NCBI GenBank assembly: GCA_001692895.1
Contig: KV748255.1
Location: forward strand, 434,001 to 498,000
Direction of reading: 5' to 3'
Origin: Cenococcum geophilum 1.58
Lineage: Eukaryota; Ascomycota; Dothideomycetes; Gloniales; Gloniaceae
DNA length: 64,000 nt
Part shown: in pieces, positions 56,988 to 64,000 of the stretch
Position numbering within the stretch: position 1 is the first letter of the stretch
Layout of the letters: each line of letters begins with the position of its first letter
Notes under the pieces: model-generated
What the model was told of the DNA's origin: nothing
Database searches by the model: none
What the model saw: only the letters and a program-made list of their open reading frames with translations
Made by a program: the position numbers and the translations under genes

Positions 56988-57504
56988 GAGAGAGGCTTTT
57001 TGGCCCGTGAGTTACGTTTTTAGGATAAGACTCTTCCCTATTTGTCGCGCGCATGGACGTATGTTATACCATTAGTATAACGGTACATATCGCACCAGTT
57101 ATCGTAATAGAGAGATTTTACTATCTCCTTCCAAAACCCCATGGCATCCTCCACTTGTGAAACCGAGATATCAAGACTCGTGAAAAGATAGCAATCACTA
57201 GATTCTCAAATGAGAAAGCGGTATTATACGATCATGCCGAACCCAAAACAAAACCCTAGTCCCGGTCCCATTTTCCGATCCGAGCCATTCTATGACTGAT
57301 GTATCCTGCTGGCTTGATACCAGATTACATGCTCTCAAAAGCTATGCCCAATTGTTCCTGCCCATCCCCCCAAAGTGCTTCCAGTGTATTAGACCCCTGT
57401 ACGCCGACAGAGAGAGCGTCGAATCGTGTCGTGGTATCTTTCAATGCTTACATCATTCCTCCTCTTCTTCCGTTTCCTGCTCTTCCTAAGTAGATTAAAA
57501 TATC

Positions 57505-60500
57505 TTAGATCCAACTAAGAAGATATCCCAAAGCGAGGGAAAATATCGAGAGCGCACTCCCAGAAGACTGCAGGGTGGCGGCAGCACCGTGCGACGGCTT
57601 CGCTGATCCAGTAGCCGCCGCGCCCGCGGAGGCGGAGCTTGCTGCGGTGCCCGTGTTCGTGGCTGTTGATGCGCTGTTTGTTGTTGTAGCTGGGAATAGG
57701 GTCTCCGTAGTAGTCATACTTCCTCCATTAATGATTAGTGCAGTTGCAGATGGGGAGAGCGAAATGGTTGTCCCGGATACAGTGATAACGCCTCCGGGAG
57801 TGAGAGTTTGTCCTCCGATAACGAATGTAGTTCCACCGCCTGGCAGAGCGGTATATGTTGCTGTGCCGATTGTCAAGAGCGGAGGGTTTGTGATGGGGGC
57901 TGTGGGAATAAGCGTCGTGGTAACGCCGTTCACAACGACAGCGGTTGCACCGGGTGATAGGGAGATTGTTGTGCCGGCGACGGTAATTACGCCTCCAGGA
58001 GTAAGAGCTGAGCCGCCGATTAAGTAGGTCGTTCCTGTGCCAGGGATGGCTGTGAAGACTCCATTTCCGATAGTGATTGGGGGAGGAGTAATAAGAGCGG
58101 CGGGACCGCTAAGAGTATCTGTTGCGCCGTTGATTACTACGTATGAAGCAGAAGGACCTAAAGAGATGGTGGTTCCAGCGACAGTGATAGTACCGCCAGG
58201 AGTCAATGTTTGACCGGCGATGATATATGAGGAACCTGAGATGGCAGTGTAGACGGTATTTCCCACTGTCAGGAGGGGACCGATGGTGACAGGTAGAGTT
58301 ATAACCGGTTCGGTGTTGCCATTAATGATTACACTTCCCCCAGAAGGATTGAGAGAGATAGTAGTGCCGCTCACTGTGATGACCGAGCCTGGCGCTAGGG
58401 TTTGACCGCCGATTACAAATGATAATCCGGAGTTCCCGGTGAATGTAGTGCCGCCTACCACAATTTCAGGAGCGACTGTGACTACCGGTGTTGCTGTAGG
58501 TAGGAATTGTGTAGAGCCTCCGATGACAAGGAAAGATGCAGAGGGGGCAAGGCTGATGACAGTCCCACTAATTGTAACAGCACCTCCAGGCGTGAGCGTC
58601 TGGCCAGGGGCCACAGAAAATTGAGTAGCTGCGTTGGCAGTGAGAGTTGTGGATCCAATAGTGAGAACTGGTGGTGGTGCAGCAGCGATGGTCACGGCTT
58701 GCGGCAGTTTTGATGTTGTTCCTCCGATCACAATTGCTGTAGCGGAAGGTGCGAGCGAGACTGGAGTGCCGCCGACTGTGATAACTGGTCCTCCAGGAGA
58801 CAGTGTTTGGGTACCAACTACTACTACAGAAGATGGTCCGATCCTGATAGTCTGTGATCCGACAGTCCCCACCACTTCGGCTTGAGCACTGGGAGCGCCA
58901 TTACCGTTAGCAGTTAGTCCAGCTTGACCATTTGGCTCAAGTGGTGTAGCTGCGGCTTGGCTCGACCCCTTTGTTGTCGCTTCGTTGTGTGCGAATGCTG
59001 TAATAAAAGAGTTGATCTGAGATATAAGACCAGCAAGATCTGTGGCTAAGCCAATACCGTTTGTGTCGGTAGCCCTTTGCCCAGGCCCGACAGTAGTTGC
59101 CGATGCTTCTGCGCTTGGTATAACTGAAGGTTGGATGATCGGAGCGAAAGGAATAGCTGGAGTGCTCGCGCCTGGGTTCTGTGAGGCACTATCCTCGATA
59201 TGCGGGGTGGGGACATAGGTTGGAAGAGTAGTACTTGTTGCCCCTGAATCGTCAAGGCCAGTTACGCTCGATTCGACGTGGACAAGGAAGGGATGGTAGT
59301 GGCGCTCTTGATCATAAATAAGATCTACAACTACAACGACTGTGACCACAGCTTGCCAGGTTCCAACGCTACAAGATGACTGAGGAATTTGCTGGAGAAA
59401 GTCGGCCGGGAGATCTCCGGATGCTACGATTTGGTTTTCCAATCCATCACCGGTGTAGGCGTACGCGTAAGGATTTGACAGGTTGTAAGTTTGCGTATAA
59501 GATCTGCATCCAACTCTCCCACTGTCTACAGTCACAGGGACCTGTGTTTCCACTTCATAGACAGAAAAGTAAACAAACGGCGTGGTGGAAGTACTGTTGA
59601 AATTAGTCTCTAGGACGCTTTATTTCGTGAAGATGTTCTTTCTGCTAAATCTGCTCAGTCCTTGGAATTTTTACTTTTGAATGATTTTGAATATCTTGGG
59701 TATGGATAAAAATGATATCTATTTTACTGCATCCACTTTAGAAATCCCCTGAATGAAAATTTTCACTTACGCAACAAACACAGTCCCCGAGGCACCGGTT
59801 ACGGCGACGCTCGCAGGCAAGGGGTCAAAGGACAATTTTTCAACATCGTCTACGGGGATTGTACCGGGAGAGGGAATGGGTAGGACTGCACTTCTTGAAA
59901 CGATTGATGTGATCTTAGCGGAGGGAGTGACGGTGTAAGCACCATACTCGGTGAGAGTCTGGTTGGAATTAGAGTCAAAGTAGAGACTCGCGGTGTAGGC
60001 ATAATAATCTGATATTGCCTCTGAGACATCGAAGCTGTCGGTTGCGGGTGCTAGTGTCAGAACGGGCGCACCGTTGGCGCTTGTCACATTGGAAATAAGA
60101 GTGCTTAAGGTTCCCACGGCGTATTCATATGTCGCTGCGAACCACCAGTCCACGGCAGCGTTAGGCGCATTGACCGTACATCCTCCACAGGTGTCGTTGG
60201 CAGGTGGCCCTTTACCAGTGGGTCTCGGGTGCCCTCCGGGGTTGGTGCCGCTTCCCAGTATTGGGTATGGCGGTTGAGTGATTTTTGATGAAAGAGTGGG
60301 AGCGGATGCAGCTGATATAAGAGATGCAGTTGATATAGACGCTGCAGGCGATATAGAAGACGCAGCCGAACCAGAAGACGCAGGCGATATAAAAGACGAG
60401 GTGAGATTCCAATTTGGACCTGGTGTATCAAGGTTTATCGTTAACTAACGGCTATACGATGCGGGTGATTATTGACGGAAGGCGCACCTATCGTCTCGTA

Positions 60501-60587
60501 TTTGCGAGCGAGAAATTGCTTGGGAGGCGCTGAGAAAACGACGGCGGGAAGCAGCGCGAAAAACAGGGCAAACAGCATCAGCATCAT
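57505..60587 (-). CDS. Secreted, probably GPI-anchored cell-wall repeat protein (3 exons)
   Basis: The model is exons 60,587-60,488, 60,419-59,771 and 59,593-57,505, giving 945 residues. Intron 2 (59,770-59,594) has GTAAGT, an ACTAAT branch-like site and CAG. Intron 1 (68 bp) has the weaker donor GTGCGC but keeps frame, with G|GT at both ends. Residues 1-20 (MMLMLFALFFALLPAVVFSA) are a clear signal peptide. Residues 40-80 are Ser/Ala-rich, then a Pro/Gly linker, TCGGC (110-114) and DWWFA. A ~200-residue conserved-looking region follows. Six repeats of ~50-57 residues with G-Q-T-L-T-P-G-G and I-T-V-x-G-T-x-I-S-L cores occupy ~492-876. A Ser/Thr/Ala stretch and a hydrophobic 17-residue end form a GPI-type signal. 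The likely role is a surface or wall structural protein or adhesin; no enzyme motif is seen. A GTG-started shorter form (from 59,553) would lack the signal peptide and is unlikely. Confidence 0.8.
57715..58865 (-). repeat. Six degenerate coding repeats (~155-175 bp each) in the wall-protein gene
   Basis: Each unit encodes L-T-I-G-x-x-x-Y/F-T-A, a short Gly-rich turn, then I-G-G-Q-T-L-T-P-G-G, V-I-T-V-S-G-T-T-I-S-L-x-P-S-A and a final x-I-I-N-G. The units are best preserved at the C-terminal side (low coordinates). Nucleotide divergence between units is high while the protein pattern is kept, which argues for selection on the protein. Confidence 0.85.
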
Positions 60588-61160
60588 GTGCCTCTATAGA
60601 GTGGCCAGCAGACAGGCTCTTTAGGCATGGAAAACCAAAAACGAGGGAATAATAAAGCAGAATGCAACAGCGACTGCGACAGCGAGTGGGCGTGGCTGAT
60701 AGAAAGGGCCCTGGGATGGACGACAATTTACGTGGATAGAGTTCATCCATCTAGATCAGGTCGATGCACGGTGCAATGACTTCTCGTTGCCCGCTGGGGC
60801 CAGCAGTCCACTCAGATCACTCAGTCCCTCAGTCCAGCCAGTCCAGTCGGTAGTGGCAGTGCAGCGTCGGCGCGGTGGAACAGGTCCGTGGAAAGCATAA
60901 GGTGCATCGAAATGAGCTTGTTTATCCAGGGCCAGGCCCCGTCTGCAGCAGGACCGAGCGAAATCGTCAGGCAGGCCGGGAAGAGAGCAAATCACCGCCC
61001 GCGCTGCCACTCGCAGACTCTCCGAGTAAGCCAGAGGCCCTCCGCTCCGATTTGCCCTCTGCTATGGCACCCCAACGCATTTCCCAGCAGCCTGTCATCT
61101 CCGGATCCCATTGACCATGGCATCCCCTGAGAATAACCAAGATAGCCAGGACAACTTGAT

Positions 61161-61196
61161 AACTAGGATAACTGGGATAACTGGGATAGCTAGGGG
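61161..61196 (+). repeat. Four tandem 9-bp units
   Basis: AACTAGGAT, AACTGGGAT, AACTGGGAT, AGCTAGGGG. Confidence 0.85.
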
Positions 61197-61228
61197 GTTT
61201 ATCACCATGATGCCTTCACACTTCAAAT

Positions 61229-61264
61229 CGTCAGCACCAAGGGGATCGTCAGCACCAAGGGGAG
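61229..61264 (+). repeat. Two tandem 18-bp units
   Basis: CGTCAGCACCAAGGGGAT followed by the same unit ending AG. Confidence 0.9.
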
Positions 61265-62109
61265 CGTCATAGCGCTTCATCGGGCCCGACCACGTTTTGG
61301 AACGACCAGGCTGGTGGCCCCCAAAACCCGTGCAAGCCCGCACTAGCCCTCCGCCCTCGCTGGCGATCGCCTGGGGTTGATTGCCATCATGCCCGCCAAC
61401 TGCCTGCTGACTGCCCAAAAGGGCGAGATCTAGCGAGTCCGCAATGCGTCGGCGCTGGGTGTGGCTTTATCCATGTCCGTTCCAGGTTGCCATGTCTCAA
61501 GCTAGCGTGGCCTCTCGCGCTGATTGGTTGTGTGCCGCCTGAAGGAGCTGAAGGCTAGGCAATCTCATACCGAATTCATCATCCTCCTGGTGACTCTCTC
61601 GATGAAACAGAGACGTACGCCATGGCAGGCGCTCCCCGGCTGCACATTCTTCTGCACTTCTGCAGTTCTGCAGAGGCTGCACTCACTTCTCATCGGGAAA
61701 ATCGACCGGCTGTTTGGATGCAAGCAGATGGTTCCCGGCCTCTTTCCCCTCATGGTCGCTGTTCCAGGCCTGTCCTTGCGAGCCGCGTAGACCCTTCTCC
61801 TCCCAGCACAATGACACAAGGTCCCCCCAAACGTTGCCCAGCGTACGAGCGACTCTGCATTTCGGATCCTTCAGCAGCGCCGTCGCCAAAATCGCGGCCT
61901 TGGCTTCCTCCACTCCTAACTTTTTTCTCAACACCACTATTACGCCTTGCTCTGCTGCGCTTCTTAGCCGTCTCTTCATCTTTTCGCCGTCGCACCTTAG
62001 CACTTCTGCTGGCACGGATTATGTCTCCACGCTTGCGCGCAGACTACTGTAATTTGCTATGACACTCGTTACTATAACTTTCATTTTCCCCACCCAATCC
62101 TAGACTCCA

Positions 62110-62121
62110 ATGCTCAGCTAG
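62110..62121 (+). promoter_or_regulatory. Three-codon upstream ORF
   Basis: ATG CTC AGC TAG ends 7 bases before the ATG of the pepsin-fold gene. If transcribed, it could reduce or regulate initiation at 62,129. Transcript start unknown. Confidence 0.4.
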
Positions 62122-62128
62122 AGCGGCC

Positions 62129-64000
62129 ATGCTCCGCTTCCGAGCTCCGCGCTTTTCATTCGGAAGCTTTCTTCTCTTTACAGTCTTCGCAATACGCCTC
62201 TCCTTTTGCCTTGCCGATGTGCTTGTGGAGAGGTCGACAGTAATACCCGCGCCCATATCTGTGACACCGGACCAAAATTGGGATGGAATCGACGGCCAGT
62301 GGTCAACCTTCACTTTGCGCGTAGGAACTCCACAACAGTTCGTCCGCACCTTTGTTTCTACCGCCAGCCAGCAAACGTGGGTGGTATTGGCGGAATCATG
62401 CAGCGATAAAAGCAATGTAGGGTCATGCACCCAAGCTCGCGGTTGGACCTATAACGTTTCTCAATCTTCGACATGGCACCAGATCGGTTACTATATGCTT
62501 TGGACTGAAAGAAACCTGGGATATTCTGGAAATGGGCAGTATGGCTATGACACGGTCGGACTGGGAGGACTGGGCGCCGAAGGGCCGACGCTGAAGAATA
62601 CTACCGTTGGCGGCTTCGAAACGACCGATTTCTACCTTGGAATATTCGGGATAAATCCAAAGCCCACCAATTTCTCCGATTTCAATGATCCTTCGCCAAG
62701 CTATATCACATATCTGAAGGAGGACAATCTTATTCCAAGCGTGTCGTTTGGCTATACTGCAGGCGCCCAGTACCGTGAGGCATTCCCAAAACTCGCTTTT
62801 CGTATAAGTCAACTAACCGTCAATATCAGGATTTACCAAGGTTTTAGCAAGCCTTACTCTCGGTGGCTATGACACGTCGCGATTTATTCCTAACAACATG
62901 ACCTTTGACTTCGCACCGGACAATGAGCGCGATATCGTCGTGGGACTTCAGGGTATTACTATGAACGACCAGACGAAGTCAAATATCAACCTTCTCCCGA
63001 CGCCGATATTCATGTACATTGACTCGACAATTCCAGAAATATGGCTTCCCTTAGATGCCTGCAAGGCTTTTGAGAGTGCCTTTGGGCTAACATACGACAA
63101 CGCCACTAATCTTTATCTTGTGAACGACGTCACTCACAGCCAGCTTTTAGCGGAAAGTGCTAACGTTACATTCACGCTTGGACGTAAAACAACGGGTGGA
63201 GAGACCATTGACATTGTATTGCCATATGCCGCTTTCGATCTAGTGGCCAAACCCCCGTACCGTGGCCTCCAAAACTCCTCAAACTACTTCCCACTTCGAC
63301 GCGCTGCGAATGAAAGCCAGTATGTTTTTGGCAGAACATTCCTCCAGGAAGCGTATCTGGTGGTTGATTGGGAGCGCTTCAATTTCTCGGTTTACCAATG
63401 TTCTTGGGTATTTGGAGAATCGTCTCAAATCGTTCCCATCTTATCCCCAAGCCTGGCGAACTCAACGAACACGACTATTGGCACGCCGAACAGCTCATCA
63501 TCTTCAAAACACCTTGACACCGGCAAAATTATCGGCATTGCGGTTGGCGTAGGCCTCTCTGTAGCGATAATCGCTTTCTTACTAATCTGGTGGTTCTGGT
63601 GGAGACGGCACAAGGCTAGAGTAATGGCCAAACTCGAAGCCGCAGAAGCAAACGGAGATGTGCCTTCAGAGAAATCTAAAGACGAGGCTCCCAATTCACC
63701 GAGTTCTCCAACAGGTGGAACGAACGTGTTCCCGAAAGCCGAGCTACCAGCGGATCCCCCAATCAAATACGAACTGTGCAGCGGCTCAGACGGGACGCCT
63801 AAACCAGAAGATGCCAGGCTCCCCGGGACGCCAACCTCTCCAGGTCCGGATTTCCCCAACCCGATATCGGAAGCAGAAGGGAGCGAGCGGAAGATCTACG
63901 AGATGCCAGGGGATATTCCGCCGCGACTGGAGGCTGATGGGCGACAATTGTCGGAGAAGGAGTCAATGGTGGCGAGAGAGAGGAGATACAATGGTGTCGA
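62129..64000 (+). CDS. Membrane-anchored pepsin-fold (A1-like) protein with degenerate catalytic site, partial at window end
   Basis: Exon 1 is 62,129-62,774. A 55-bp intron (GTGAGG, CTAAC branch site, ATATCAG) follows. Exon 2 starts at 62,830 and is open to 64,000, giving 605 residues so far. Residues 1-29 are a signal peptide. An aspartic-protease-like ectodomain follows (W-S-T-F-T-L-R-V-G-T-P-Q-Q, then LTLGGYD at 224-230, and the A1-like F-G-R-T-F-L-Q-E-A-Y-L-V-V-D near the end). At the first active site the expected D-T-G-S reads S-T-A-S (77-80). At the second, an Asp is kept as IDST (279-282). Asn-rich glycosylation sites and a Ser/Thr stalk lead to one membrane helix (~449-472, ending W-W-F-W-W-R-R), then a Pro/Ser-rich cytosolic tail. 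It is probably inactive as a protease and perhaps a surface receptor or binding protein; this is inference. The 3' end lies outside the window. Confidence 0.85.

Larger units (their letters stand above)
55631..57504. other. Non-RIP intergenic region; no gene I can support
   Basis: Composition changes to balanced GC with normal CA/TG. A TATA-like run TATATATAGAGG (55,785-55,796) is followed by several short frames, the longest being a 147-codon plus-strand stretch (55,634-56,077) with no recognisable domain and a tandem repeat inside it. I see no splice-consistent gene. Part of the region (56,000-57,500) is the 3' flank of the cell-wall gene. A weak small gene cannot be excluded. Confidence 0.5.
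60588..62109. other. Intergenic region between divergent surface-protein genes
   Basis: Shared upstream region of 1.5 kb. Several overlapping open stretches exist on both strands (for example 61,622-62,062 plus and 61,683-62,015 minus), but they compete in the same bases and none has a domain, splice support or a signal peptide. Two short tandem repeats are present (61,161-61,196; 61,229-61,264) and a CAGTCC-rich run at 60,811-60,853. No convincing promoter boxes were seen. Confidence 0.5.

Noticed and set aside
57060-57085. tRNA D-arm-like sequence (TTAGTATAACGGTACAT)
   Set aside because: No anticodon stem, no GGTTCGA T-loop and no acceptor pairing within 100 bases.
57575-58027. 150-codon plus-strand frame
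   Set aside because: Antisense shadow of the wall-protein repeats, caused by GC-rich third positions.
60469-60750. 93-codon minus-strand frame starting at 60,750
   Set aside because: It covers the true first exon in another frame. The frame with ATG at 60,587 gives a clear signal peptide and splices in phase to exon 2.
61683-62015. 110-codon minus-strand frame, fairly protein-like (Ala/Lys-rich helix)
   Set aside because: Considered as a small gene, but no signal, domain, intron or neighbour support was found; kept out for lack of evidence.
61622-62062. 146-codon plus-strand frame between the divergent genes
   Set aside because: Overlaps two other plus frames and at least two minus frames over the same bases; low-complexity Pro/Ser/Arg content and no domain.

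Overview
This window looks like a filamentous ascomycete (Pezizomycotina) chromosome with a strongly two-compartment composition. About 87% of it (1 to ~55,630) is an AT-rich block saturated with TpA and nearly emptied of CpA/TpG. Its decayed reading frames carry TAG/TAA stops mainly where Gln or Trp would be expected. That is the signature of repeat-induced point mutation (RIP). From ~55,630 the composition switches abruptly to balanced GC, with short consensus introns (GT..AG, CTAAC-type branch sites) and two real, apparently undecayed genes. No rRNA, tRNA or CRISPR was found, and I do not name a species.

Region 1 (751-22,184) is a 21.4-kb DNA transposon, here called K. It has AT-rich terminal inverted repeats starting CAGTGCTTTAAT and a perfect 8-bp target duplication (GAGTCGCC at 743-750 and 22,185-22,192). 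It interrupts a gag-like frame (1-742 plus 22,193-~22,560). Inside K are two diverged copies of an SNF2-type helicase gene, each ending in an array of 75-bp (25-residue) repeats; a Plavaka-like transposase; at least three decayed coding blocks I could not identify; a small inverted-repeat element; and two minisatellites. All K genes are RIP-broken.

Region 2 (22.6-55.6 kb) is a nest of LTR retrotransposons readable as an insertion history. A plus-strand Gypsy (C, ~25.0-54.0 kb) was split by a Copia (B, 26,330-32,306, TSD TTTAT) and by a Gypsy (F, 32,994-53,124, TSD TTTAT). F was in turn split in its left LTR by another Gypsy (A, 33,182-41,120, TSD GTAAG/GTAGG) and internally by a second Copia (G, 42,841-48,841). 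A was finally interrupted by a ~1-kb segment that is not RIP-mutated (35,006-36,017, 14-bp flanking direct repeat). Upstream of C lie a Gypsy 3' end with chromodomain remains and two solo LTRs. Several unrelated Gypsy and Copia families share the same palindromes and a common ~35-bp block, which simple descent does not explain.

Region 3 (55.6-64.0 kb) is gene-bearing. A three-exon minus-strand gene (57,505-60,587) encodes a secreted, probably GPI-anchored wall protein of about 945 residues with six ~55-residue beta-type repeats. Diverging from it, 1.5 kb away, is a two-exon plus-strand gene (62,129 to beyond the window end). It encodes a membrane-anchored pepsin-fold protein whose first catalytic Asp motif is lost. 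Both products are predicted to act at the cell surface, and both sit at the edge of the RIP compartment.
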